DNA of 19,654 nucleotides, taken from positions 5,877 through 25,530 of the forward strand of contig DMCS01000014.1 of assembly GCA_003445715.1 (NCBI GenBank), in the 5' to 3' direction. This document shows positions 7,676 to 14,438 of the stretch, piece by piece. The notes below the pieces were generated by a model, which saw only the letters and a list, made by a program, of their open reading frames with translations, did not search any database and was not told the origin of the DNA. The DNA comes from Candidatus Mesolinea sp. (GTDB lineage: Bacteria > Chloroflexota > Anaerolineae > Anaerolineales > Anaerolineaceae). Positions within the stretch are counted from its first letter, which is position 1. Every line of letters begins with the position of its first letter. The translations under genes were made by a program, and so were the position numbers.

Positions 7676-8374
7676 TTATTCTAAAAACTTTGTTAAATCC
7701 GCAGTGGAAGGCAGAATGGCTTGGGTGCCGGCAGCCAGCAGCTCCTTTTCTGTGCCAAAGCCGCACAGTACCGAAAGTGATTGTGCCCCAGCTGCCCGTG
7801 CAGCCCGGACATCTACTACCGTATCCCCAATCATCAAGCAGTTCTGGATAGGTACGCCGAGCGCATGCGCTGCATAGAGCAGCGGATCGGGGAAGGGCTT
7901 GGTGTGTGGGCAAGTTTGAGACGTTACCACTATGGCAAAGTATGGTTCCAAAGCATTGTGTTCTAAGAAAGCGTGCGTGGTCAGTGCGTTGCGTGCCGAA
8001 ACCACTGCCATTGGGTAGCGCAAGGAGAGGTCTTGAAGTAACTGCGGGACGCCGGAGATTACGGGATAAGATTCATGGGAAGCTCGACGGCGGGCGCGCT
8101 GATCTAAAACCTTTGCAATGAGGTTATCTATCTGGAGCCGATCGGCTAATTCGAGCAGAGCGTTGCCTGGGGATTCAAGCCGCATCACGAGGCGGCGGCT
8201 GAAAGTGTGCGCTTGCGGCTCGGGGATGAGGAAGTGCAGGGGCTTGAGCAGATTGACCAAGCGCTGGACCATTTGGTCATCACTATCGGCTAAGGTGCCA
8301 TCCACATCGAATAACAGCGCTTTTACGCGCGAGAGGTCGAGCGGTGGAGCAGGGGCAGGTGGTCTGGAATTCAT
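7676..8374 (-). CDS. HAD family hydrolase, phosphoglycolate phosphatase-like
   Basis: This HAD phosphatase has about 232 residues. Motif I is LLFDVDGTLADSD (Asp23 nucleophile, Asp25), motif II is VVSARNA with the Ser, motif III is the Lys in KPFPDPLLYAA, and motif IV is MIGDTVVDVRAARAAGA. The motif pattern and helical cap fit the Gph/PpaX/beta-phosphoglucomutase branch. Phosphoglycolate or pyrophosphate are typical substrates there, but the true substrate is not evident. ATG 8374 is the best start; a TTG at 8407 would add 11 residues, and a Pro-rich stretch (RPPAPAPP) precedes the domain. It lies 78 nt behind the metallopeptidase-like gene with no terminator between, so it is likely read from the same transcript. 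Confidence 0.84.
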   Translation of the reverse strand: MNSRPPAPAPPLDLSRVKALLFDVDGTLADSDDQMVQRLVNLLKPLHFLIPEPQAHTFSRRLVMRLESPGNALLELADRLQIDNLIAKVLDQRARRRASHESYPVISGVPQLLQDLSLRYPMAVVSARNALTTHAFLEHNALEPYFAIVVTSQTCPHTKPFPDPLLYAAHALGVPIQNCLMIGDTVVDVRAARAAGAQSLSVLCGFGTEKELLAAGTQAILPSTADLTKFLE

Positions 8375-8452
8375 GGCGTGAAGTTTAGGGCAAGACGGGA
8401 TGCTCAAAGCGTAGTTTTACTTCACCAAGCGCAGCACAGGATTCTGCCACTC

Positions 8453-9784
8453 CTAATAAAGGGCGCTCAGCAGCTGGTTCAAAGTCTCTGGGCTTTGGGC
8501 AATCAGCCAAGTGAAGCCACCATCCGCATCTTGCACGAGTGTGCTTGCAATGTCGTCATTCTGGTATATACCGGCGCTGTCTGCTTTGCCAAAGCGCAAT
8601 GCAAGGTATTGCGTAAAGGCGGTTTGTGCTTCGCGGGCATCGGCTGCAGTATCCCAAGTGTAACGCACGAGCAAAGCCGCCTCGTTGGCGGCGGCGTTTT
8701 CCAGCACGATGTAAGTATCGCCGCCCCAGCCTTCTGTTGCAGCAGATGCTTTGCTCTCCACAAGACGGCTTGTGGCGTTATCACCTTGGGCGAGGATGAG
8801 GTAGGTGTACCATTCGCCCATTACATTACAGTCGGTCTCTTCCCAGCCAGAGCCTAAAGCATTAGCTAATTCAGGTAGGTCCACTGGGATAGGTGTATCT
8901 GCTGGATAGCGGTTGGGATGGAGGATTTGTTCTGTGGAGACAGGGTTTTGCTCTGTGAAGGCACGGTTGATGGTTGCATAGCCATCCTGCGCAAAGAGAG
9001 ATTGAACGAAAGTAAAGCCCTGATCATAAGGAAACATAAAATCCAGCTGCATATAAGCAGGTGCTGAGTCAAAAACGGGGCTTTGATAACTTTGATAAAA
9101 GCGCTGCAGGTCTATGATGTCTTGTGGGGTAGCGTAGGTTTGCAGCCAGGTTAGTTCTGTGAGGGTAGCATCGCCTTCGATGAGGGATTGGATCGCTGCG
9201 CAGCGCTCGGAATCTTCCAGGCAGGATTCCTCGGTGTAATTCAATTTGCCTTTGAAATCAAAATGCTGATCTTGTAAAGCATGGGTGAACTCATGCGCGT
9301 AGGTGTCGCGCTCCACTCCGGTGAACCCGCTGCCCTTGACCACAAACATTGCTTTGGCTTCATCGTCATAGTAACCAGCGATCTGTTCGCTGTAGAGCTC
9401 CTGATAAAACGTGAGCAGGTCAAAATCTTGCGGCAGTAAGCCCAACAGTGAGAGCACCTGGGTATCACTGGCAGCATCTTCGGCGGTGTAGTCAGCGAAA
9501 AACTCGTTAGTGACGATTTCTTGCAATTCCTCTTCACTCAGCAGCTTGCGGGGCACCTTGGTTTTCGGCTCCAAGCCGCGGATGGTCGCGACTTGCTGTT
9601 CAATCTCGTCCATCGAAGCGGCGATTGCGGGATCCAAATCTTCTGGGGTTTCTGTCGCTGGTTGGGTAGGGATAGGAAGTTCAACTGGATGAACAAATAG
9701 GGTTGATCGAAGAGAAAGGATAATAAATAAGCCCAAAATTACCAATAATAATGCTGTCATAAAAGTTTCAATTTTAGATTTCAT
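8453..9784 (-). CDS. Uncharacterised membrane-anchored gluzincin-like metallopeptidase
   Basis: I do not recognise a named family for this 443-residue protein. A hydrophobic helix at about 9-26 is followed by a Pro/Thr-rich stretch (33-50), suggesting an exported domain on a membrane anchor. YAHEFTHALQDQ places HEFTH at 164-168, a classic HExxH zinc motif. LIEGDATL follows with Glu203, 39 residues after the first His, the arrangement of gluzincins where a downstream Glu is the third ligand. Cys189 and Cys195 could form a disulfide outside the cell. The C-terminal half, about 230 residues, has no motif I can name. ATG 9784 has GAGG seven bases upstream. Zinc protease activity is inferred from the motif; the substrate is unknown. 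Confidence 0.75.
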   Translation of the reverse strand: MKSKIETFMTALLLVILGLFIILSLRSTLFVHPVELPIPTQPATETPEDLDPAIAASMDEIEQQVATIRGLEPKTKVPRKLLSEEELQEIVTNEFFADYTAEDAASDTQVLSLLGLLPQDFDLLTFYQELYSEQIAGYYDDEAKAMFVVKGSGFTGVERDTYAHEFTHALQDQHFDFKGKLNYTEESCLEDSERCAAIQSLIEGDATLTELTWLQTYATPQDIIDLQRFYQSYQSPVFDSAPAYMQLDFMFPYDQGFTFVQSLFAQDGYATINRAFTEQNPVSTEQILHPNRYPADTPIPVDLPELANALGSGWEETDCNVMGEWYTYLILAQGDNATSRLVESKASAATEGWGGDTYIVLENAAANEAALLVRYTWDTAADAREAQTAFTQYLALRFGKADSAGIYQNDDIASTLVQDADGGFTWLIAQSPETLNQLLSALY

Positions 9785-9821
9785 GAAATGCCTCGCTGGC
9801 GTAAGTATATCAGAATCAGGG

Positions 9822-9850
9822 TATAAAACAGCCCTCCGAGATAGAGGGCT
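9822..9850 (-). terminator. Rho-independent terminator after the M20 peptidase gene
   Basis: AGCCCTC (9830-9836) and GAGGGCT (9844-9850) form a perfect 7-bp stem with a 7-nt loop. On the minus strand it is followed by TTTTAT. It lies about 40 bp past the M20 stop and just before the metallopeptidase gene, separating the two transcripts. A TATACT on the minus strand at about 9806-9811 is a possible -10 for the metallopeptidase gene. Confidence 0.8.
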
Positions 9851-9887
9851 GGTAACGGTGACACAATAGGAAAAAATTCAATTTCCT

Positions 9888-11561
9888 TTACTTTTTTTTG
9901 AGCGGCTTGACATCTAAGGGTTCATCGTCTTCTGGTAAGGGTTGGAGTTCAACCGCCTCTTCAACGGATGGTTCTTCTTCCAGTTCAGGCTGCCTTTGTC
10001 TCGTGCGTCGGCTTACGCGCCTGGGCTTGGGCTCTCCTTCTTCCTCCAAATGCTCTGCTTCCAGGCCTATTTCAGGTTCAGCAACGAGGCTGCTTTCCAT
10101 ACGGATAAGCTCCTGGTAAAAAGCGACCATGCGGCCGGCATTGATGAAAGATAAGCGTTCGTTGGCGCTATGCATCAAGGCAGTCTCTTCCGTACTGAGG
10201 AAGAAAGGTGAAAAACGGAAAACGTTTTGGCAGATAGGCGCATAATGGCGTGAATCGGTAGCGCCGGTCATAAGGTAAGGTACCACCAGTGCTCCTGGGA
10301 AGGAAGCGCGGATAAGCTCTGCCAAGCGCTCAAATTCTGGCGAATCCACATCTGCCACGAGGGTCGGGTCCCAGGCATACTCACTTGGGATAGTCTCTCC
10401 CTGAGCCGGCAGCACCTCCAGCACCTCATCGCCAACCATATCATTAACGCTCTGGTATACATCGGTCACGGTATCGCCTGGTAAAATGCGGAAATTGACC
10501 AGGGCTTCTGCCTCGGCGGGCAAGACGTTTTCAGCATTGCCGGCATGGAAGATGGTGGGGGCAGTGGTTGTGCGCGTGAGGGCGTTGGTGACAGGGTTGG
10601 CAGCCAGCTTGCGCTTGAGTCCTCCGCCAAAGAGCCACAGGTTAGCGTAACGCATGCGTTCGAAGAAAGGCAGCGCTTCAGCTACAAAGCTCATCATAAA
10701 CTGGATAACATCCAGGCGTTGTGGGAAGGGGTTAGCTTCCAAGGCAGCGATGGCTAACCCTAATGAGCCGATCGCAGTGCGTGCCGGCGGAACAGAAGAG
10801 TGGCCACCCGTTACTTTTGCCTTCAACCTGAGGGAGAGGTAGCCTTTTTCGGAGATGCCGACTTGGCCGACTGGTCGGTCGATGCCATAGAGCGTGCCGC
10901 GAGTAACAGCGCCGCCCTCATCCAACATAAAGGCAAGCTGTACGCCACGCGCTTGCAATGTCTCAACGATCGCGCGGGCACCGTGCAAGCCAGAAACCTC
11001 TTCGTCATCGCCAAAAGCTAAGTAGATGGTGCGCTCAGGTTGGTAACCGGATTTGAGCAGGTTGTTGACTGCTTCCATAATGCCGATGAGCGTGCCCTTG
11101 CAATCCAACGTGCCCCGGCCCCAAACGTAACCTTCGGCAAGCTCGCCGGCAAAGGGCGGATGCAGCCAGCCGGAGTCTTCGGATTCATCCGCTGGGACAA
11201 CGTCTTGGTGCGCGGCAAAGCAGACAGCTGCGAGGTCTGGGTTTGTACCCAGCCAAGTGTAAAGCAAGGCGTGATGGTTGATCACCTCGCAGGTCAGTTG
11301 TTCGTGTAGTTGCGGATAGAGTGTGCGCAGCAATTGGTGTAAACCTTCGAAAGGCTCTGGATCAACGAGGTTAGGATCACGGTTGGAGATGGTGCGGTAT
11401 TGCACCGCCAAACCGATGCGCTGAGCCACCGATTCGCCGTCGACCTCAGGTAGGGAGAGGGGTTCAACTTCTTCGTTGCGGATGGGAAAGTTTAGTGTGC
11501 GCACAACTAATACTATAACGAGCGCCACGATGATAATTCCAAGAATAATTAAAGGACTCAT
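9888..11561 (-). CDS. M20 family peptidase, carboxypeptidase S/PM20D1-like, with charged C-terminal tail
   Basis: This di-zinc aminoacylase/carboxypeptidase has 557 residues. An N-terminal helix (3-20) anchors it. Metal and catalytic residues are visible: His118 and Asp120 in AHQD, bridging Asp153 in GRGTLDCKG, catalytic Glu187 and ligand Glu188 in GDDEEVSG, Asp214 in MLDEGG, and His464 in MHSANE. The insert domain with GGHSSVPP spans about 245-360. The pattern DEEVSG...LDEGG...TGATDSRHY is that of yeast CPS1 and PM20D1, which act on dipeptides or N-acyl amino acids. The fold should end near 488; about 70 further residues form a Glu/Arg/Pro-rich tail not usual for the family. ATG 11561 has GGAGG four bases upstream. 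A TACAAT at 11601-11606 (minus) is a candidate -10. Confidence 0.9.
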   Translation of the reverse strand: MSPLIILGIIIVALVIVLVVRTLNFPIRNEEVEPLSLPEVDGESVAQRIGLAVQYRTISNRDPNLVDPEPFEGLHQLLRTLYPQLHEQLTCEVINHHALLYTWLGTNPDLAAVCFAAHQDVVPADESEDSGWLHPPFAGELAEGYVWGRGTLDCKGTLIGIMEAVNNLLKSGYQPERTIYLAFGDDEEVSGLHGARAIVETLQARGVQLAFMLDEGGAVTRGTLYGIDRPVGQVGISEKGYLSLRLKAKVTGGHSSVPPARTAIGSLGLAIAALEANPFPQRLDVIQFMMSFVAEALPFFERMRYANLWLFGGGLKRKLAANPVTNALTRTTTAPTIFHAGNAENVLPAEAEALVNFRILPGDTVTDVYQSVNDMVGDEVLEVLPAQGETIPSEYAWDPTLVADVDSPEFERLAELIRASFPGALVVPYLMTGATDSRHYAPICQNVFRFSPFFLSTEETALMHSANERLSFINAGRMVAFYQELIRMESSLVAEPEIGLEAEHLEEEGEPKPRRVSRRTRQRQPELEEEPSVEEAVELQPLPEDDEPLDVKPLKKK

Positions 11562-11691
11562 ACTGCCTCCATTTCTTCGCTGAGGAAGAGATTTGCCTTT
11601 ATTGTACTGGAAAATTTGAGTGTGGCCAGATGCACACTAAAACTTCAAATGATTGTATACGTGAACCCAACCCGCACCCCCCACCGCTTGC

Positions 11692-11720
11692 TTGACATCC
11701 TCTCAGCTTATTGTTAAAAT
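11692..11720 (+). promoter_or_regulatory. Sigma-70-type promoter of tRNA-Phe
   Basis: A perfect -35 TTGACA (11692-11697) and a -10 TAAAAT (11715-11720) are separated by exactly 17 bp. The predicted start, near 11727, leaves a short leader before the tRNA at 11742. The rest of the spacer upstream (11562-11691) has only a C-rich run and a small AGTGTG/CACACT repeat (about 11619-11638). Confidence 0.8.
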
Positions 11721-11741
11721 CACGCCACAAGTCAGGTAAAA

Positions 11742-11814
11742 GCCGAGCTAGCTCAGTTGGTAGAGCATGCGACTGAAAATCGCAGGGTCCACAGTTCGAT
11801 TCTGTGGCTCGGCA
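11742..11814 (+). tRNA. tRNA-Phe (anticodon GAA)
   Basis: A complete cloverleaf can be drawn. Acceptor GCCGAGC (11742-11748) pairs with GCTCGGC (11807-11813), with discriminator A at 11814. The D arm is GCTC/GAGC, the anticodon stem TGCGA/TCGCA with anticodon GAA at 11775-11777, a 5-nt variable loop, and the T arm CACAG/CTGTG with loop TTCGATT. CCA is not encoded. Length is 73 nt. Confidence 0.97.
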
Positions 11815-11825
11815 TTCCATCTCTC

Positions 11826-11849
11826 AAACGCCCAAGCGGGCGTTTTTTT
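11826..11849 (+). terminator. Rho-independent terminator after tRNA-Phe
   Basis: AAACGCCC (11826-11833) and GGGCGTTT (11838-11845) form a perfect 8-bp stem with a 4-nt loop, followed by TTTT. It starts 12 nt after the tRNA and isolates it from the phosphofructokinase gene. Confidence 0.9.
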
Positions 11850-11872
11850 ATGCCTCAAGAGTTAAATACTCG

Positions 11873-11921
11873 TAGGGTAAAGTACCCTTAGGGTAAAGTA
11901 CCTGTAAGGTATAATTACCCC
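11873..11921 (+). promoter_or_regulatory. Three tandem inverted repeats overlapping the promoter of the PFK-like gene
   Basis: TAGGGTAAAGTACC occurs at 11873-11886 and again at 11889-11902. A degenerate third copy, GGTATAATTACC, is at 11908-11919. Each is itself an inverted repeat: GGGTA/TACCC, GGGTA/TACC, GGTA/TACC, with centres about 16 bp apart. The third contains a perfect -10 box, TATAAT (11910-11915). No acceptable -35 lies 16-18 bp upstream (the site is CTTAGG). This looks like an operator array at a regulated promoter, with transcription starting near 11922. Confidence 0.6.
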
Positions 11922-11945
11922 AATGTATTTTCCAGTGAGGTGTTT

Positions 11946-13091
11946 ATGAGCAAAAAGGTTGGGTTGCTAACCGCCGGTGGGGATTCCCCAGGCGTTAATG
12001 CTGCCATTCGTGGGTTTGGAAAAGCCATCACCAGTGCGGGCGATGTGGAACTCATTGGTTTTCGGGATGGTTTTAGCGGGTTGGTGGAAGACCACACCAT
12101 GGAGCTGAGCAGCAATGCTTTCTCTGGCATTCTGACTCTGGGTGGCACAATCCTGGGCATAAGCCGCAGCTTGCCGCAAGCCATGCCCACGGATGAGGGC
12201 ACCGTAGATATGACCGAAAAGGCAGTAGATACCTACAAACGCCACAAGTTAGATGCGCTGGTGTGCATTGGCGGGAAAGAGACGATTAAAGCCGGATTGC
12301 ACCTTAGCCGTGCAGGCTTGAATGTGGTTGTCATCCCCAAAGCTGCTGATAATGATTTGCCAGGGACAGATAAAGCTATCGGCTTTGATACAGCCCGTGA
12401 GATTGCCACACAAGCTATCGACCGCTTACATACGACAGCCACCGCAACCCACCGCATTATGATTGTTGAGCTGATGGGTTTACACGCCGGCTGGCTGACG
12501 CTCGGAGCCGGCTTAGCCGCAGGCGCAGACGTGATTCTCATTCCGGAATTCCCCTATGATATGAAGCTGGTCATCGATGCAATCCTCAGCCGCAAACGTG
12601 CAGGGCGCAATTTCTCGCTTGTGGCGGTGGCAGAAAATGCCCGCTCGCAAGAACTTGTCGACTTTGTGGAGCGCGCGGCACGCCAGAAAGCGCAGCGGGA
12701 AGTCGAAGATACATCGGCGGTTGAACAAGAAATTGACCGCATCAGCAGCTCCTACTCTGGCGAGACGATGCTCCTTGCCCGGCGCCTGCGAGAAGAGACC
12801 GGCTTAGAGACACGCATCACGATATTAGGATCTCTGGTGCGCGGGGGCACACCTACGGCTGCTGACCGCTTGCTTGCCACCCAGTTAGCAGAGTGGAGCG
12901 CGCTTATGGTGGTTGAGGGGCAATTTGGACGTATGGCACGCCGGCTGAATGACCAGATGGGTAGTGTGCCGCTGGAAGAAGTGGTGAACCGTCACAAGGT
13001 AATCCCGCCGGATCATGCTTGGATTCGTGGAGCCTATCAAGTCGGCACTTGTTTAGGCGTGGTGCCTCCGGCTACCTTACCGCTCTTATAA
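11946..13091 (+). CDS. 6-phosphofructokinase family protein, group III-like, with atypical active site
   Basis: This 381-residue protein aligns along its length with PfkA-family kinases, which phosphorylate fructose 6-phosphate with ATP or PPi. TAGGDSPGVNAAIRG (9-23) is the donor loop, PKAADNDLPGTDKAIGFDTA (131-150) holds the catalytic Asp135, and LIPE (about 198) and LVRGGTPTAADR (about 295-306) are sugar-phosphate segments. Lys132, at the position of E. coli Gly124, is typical of PPi-using enzymes. Several positions differ from the norm: GGKE (109-112) in place of GGDG or GGED, AADND in place of TIDND, and MGLHAGW in place of MGRHAGW. Donor and even substrate are therefore uncertain. ATG 11946 has GAGG five bases upstream; an in-frame GTG at 11940 overlaps that site. 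No pseudogene sign. Confidence 0.85.
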   Translation: MSKKVGLLTAGGDSPGVNAAIRGFGKAITSAGDVELIGFRDGFSGLVEDHTMELSSNAFSGILTLGGTILGISRSLPQAMPTDEGTVDMTEKAVDTYKRHKLDALVCIGGKETIKAGLHLSRAGLNVVVIPKAADNDLPGTDKAIGFDTAREIATQAIDRLHTTATATHRIMIVELMGLHAGWLTLGAGLAAGADVILIPEFPYDMKLVIDAILSRKRAGRNFSLVAVAENARSQELVDFVERAARQKAQREVEDTSAVEQEIDRISSSYSGETMLLARRLREETGLETRITILGSLVRGGTPTAADRLLATQLAEWSALMVVEGQFGRMARRLNDQMGSVPLEEVVNRHKVIPPDHAWIRGAYQVGTCLGVVPPATLPLL

Positions 13092-13110
13092 CGTGAGCTG
13101 AGAACCCCGC

Positions 13111-13785
13111 TTATACAGCTTCTTTAGGGTAAAACACTTTGCGGATAGCTGGGTTGCGTGCTAGCCCAGCTTCGAGAATTTCCATGAGGTTATCCAGCAA
13201 ATTTTGTGCAAGCGGTTCTTCGGTGATCGGCACGCTACCACTTGCGATGGCGGCGGCTTTATCTTCCAGCAGGGGGACGAGGTAGCGGCCGATGCCGTGA
13301 AAGACCCCACCGAGCACATTTGCCGCCAAGAGCGTATCCACATAAGGCGCTAAATCCTCGTGGAGTAAGCCTTGGGTGAGCAGATCGTTGAAATATCCGG
13401 GTCCGCCCATCACTTGTGGATTATCCGGATCTTGGAGGAAGGCGAAATGCTCAATGCGGGCTAACTCTGGCTCACGCAGTTCAAACAGCAATTCTAATTG
13501 AAATAGCCAACGCAGATAAGAAAAAATATTGCGAGAATTGGCAGTGGGGGGAAGAGTCGAAGCGAGGGAGAGCTTCCTGCGCTGCACGAGCGTCAGCACA
13601 TATTGGAAAAGATCGGCTTTATCGGCGAAGTATTGGTAGAAGGAACCTTTGGCAATATGCGCACCAGCAACGATGGCATTGACGCCTGCGCCTTCGAAGC
13701 CGTGGGCAGCAAACTCGTGAATGGCGGCAGCTTCAATCGTGGTGCGTTTGGTTTCAGGAAGGTTAAAGAAAGTGGTGCTGGGCAT
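13111..13785 (-). CDS. TetR/AcrR family transcriptional regulator
   Basis: This is a 224-residue DNA-binding repressor type. The N-terminal helix-turn-helix domain spans about 10-60, with KGSFYQYFADKADLF (46-60) being the signature end of the TetR_N domain. The C-terminal part (about 70-215) is helical and should bind a ligand and form the dimer; the ligand is unknown. ATG 13785 has a strong GGAGG six bases upstream. Its promoter region carries a TetR-type palindrome at 13803-13818, so autoregulation is likely. The same site lies in the spacer shared with the divergent HIT-transketolase-transaldolase genes, which are possible targets. It converges with the PFK-like gene 19 bp away, with no clear terminator between them. 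Confidence 0.88.
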   Translation of the reverse strand: MPSTTFFNLPETKRTTIEAAAIHEFAAHGFEGAGVNAIVAGAHIAKGSFYQYFADKADLFQYVLTLVQRRKLSLASTLPPTANSRNIFSYLRWLFQLELLFELREPELARIEHFAFLQDPDNPQVMGGPGYFNDLLTQGLLHEDLAPYVDTLLAANVLGGVFHGIGRYLVPLLEDKAAAIASGSVPITEEPLAQNLLDNLMEILEAGLARNPAIRKVFYPKEAV

Positions 13786-13802
13786 AGCGCTCCTCCGGGA
13801 AA

Positions 13803-13847
13803 ATGACTAAACGGTCATATTGTATGCAGGCAAGCAGGAGATGTCAA
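13803..13847 (-). promoter_or_regulatory. tetR promoter with overlapping TetR-type operator
   Basis: On the minus strand, TTGACA (13842-13847) and TACAAT (13819-13824) are separated by exactly 17 bp. Immediately downstream, covering the expected start, is ATGACTAAACGGTCAT (plus 13803-13818), with arms ATGAC/GTCAT around a 6-nt spacer, the usual form of TetR-family boxes. A second TTGACA lies just upstream (13849-13854), giving tandem TTGACAcTTGACA. Confidence 0.75.
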
Positions 13848-13881
13848 GTGTCAAATCTCGAAAAAAGCTGCAATTTTAGGA

Positions 13882-13887
13882 TAAAAT
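13882..13887 (+). promoter_or_regulatory. Candidate -10 box of the HIT gene, close to its start codon
   Basis: TAAAAT ends 7 nt before the ATG at 13895, so transcription would begin at or next to the start codon. The -35 is weak (TCGAAA, 18 bp upstream, 4 of 6 matches). Confidence 0.35.
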
Positions 13888-13894
13888 AGCACGC

Positions 13895-14389
13895 ATGGAT
13901 CACATCTATTCCCCCTGGCGCAAAGAATATTTCGACCGCGATAAAAATGACCAAGCTTGTGTGTTTTGCGAGGCTGCCAAACAACCCGACAGCCCTGAGA
14001 ATCTGATTATCTTCCGCGGAAAACTTACTTTTATCATCCTCAACCGCTACCCCTATACCAGCGGTCACTTGATGGTGGTGCCTTATCAACATTCCAGTGC
14101 GCTGGAGGAGCTGATAGATGACACAATGTTAGAGATGATGCAGTTAACTCAAAAAGCGGTGTGCGTGCTGGGGCAGGAATACCAGCCGCAGGGCTATAAC
14201 ATTGGGATGAACTTAGGGGCTGTGGCTGGTGCCGGCATCACCGAGCACCTGCATCTGCACGTGGTGCCACGTTGGCAAGGGGATGCCAATTTTGTCTCTG
14301 TGATAGGTCAAACGCGCGTCTTGCCTGAAACATTAGAAGAAACGTATCACCGCATGCGCGAGGCTTGGAAGAGAGCTTCGACGACGTGA
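13895..14389 (+). CDS. HIT family nucleotide hydrolase/transferase (Ap4A phosphorylase-like)
   Basis: This 164-residue protein carries the histidine triad HLHLHVVPRW at 118-127, where His120 is the expected nucleophile that forms the nucleotidyl intermediate. CVFC at 22-25 can bind zinc with histidines near 60-66. The SPWRKEYF start and the GDANFVSVIGQTRVLPETLEE end match the long HIT branch that includes the mycobacterial Ap4A phosphorylase Rv2613c, but activity on Ap4A is inference. The start at 13895 is supported by the conserved SPWR block five residues later; the ribosome site is weak (AGGA 13 nt away). It lies 49 nt upstream of transketolase on the same strand and may be co-transcribed. 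Confidence 0.88.
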   Translation: MDHIYSPWRKEYFDRDKNDQACVFCEAAKQPDSPENLIIFRGKLTFIILNRYPYTSGHLMVVPYQHSSALEELIDDTMLEMMQLTQKAVCVLGQEYQPQGYNIGMNLGAVAGAGITEHLHLHVVPRWQGDANFVSVIGQTRVLPETLEETYHRMREAWKRASTT

Positions 14390-14438
14390 ATAAAATTGCG
14401 TAATTAATAAAGAATATGCCCTTCGAAAAGAGGTAACC

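Noticed and set aside
11742..11849. tRNA-Phe as integration site of a mobile element
   Set aside because: No integrase, no repeat of the tRNA 3' end in the window, and both sides hold housekeeping-type genes.
11940..11945. Upstream GTG start for the PFK-like gene
   Set aside because: It overlaps the GAGG ribosome site that fits ATG 11946, and the conserved family N-terminus begins only at the later start.
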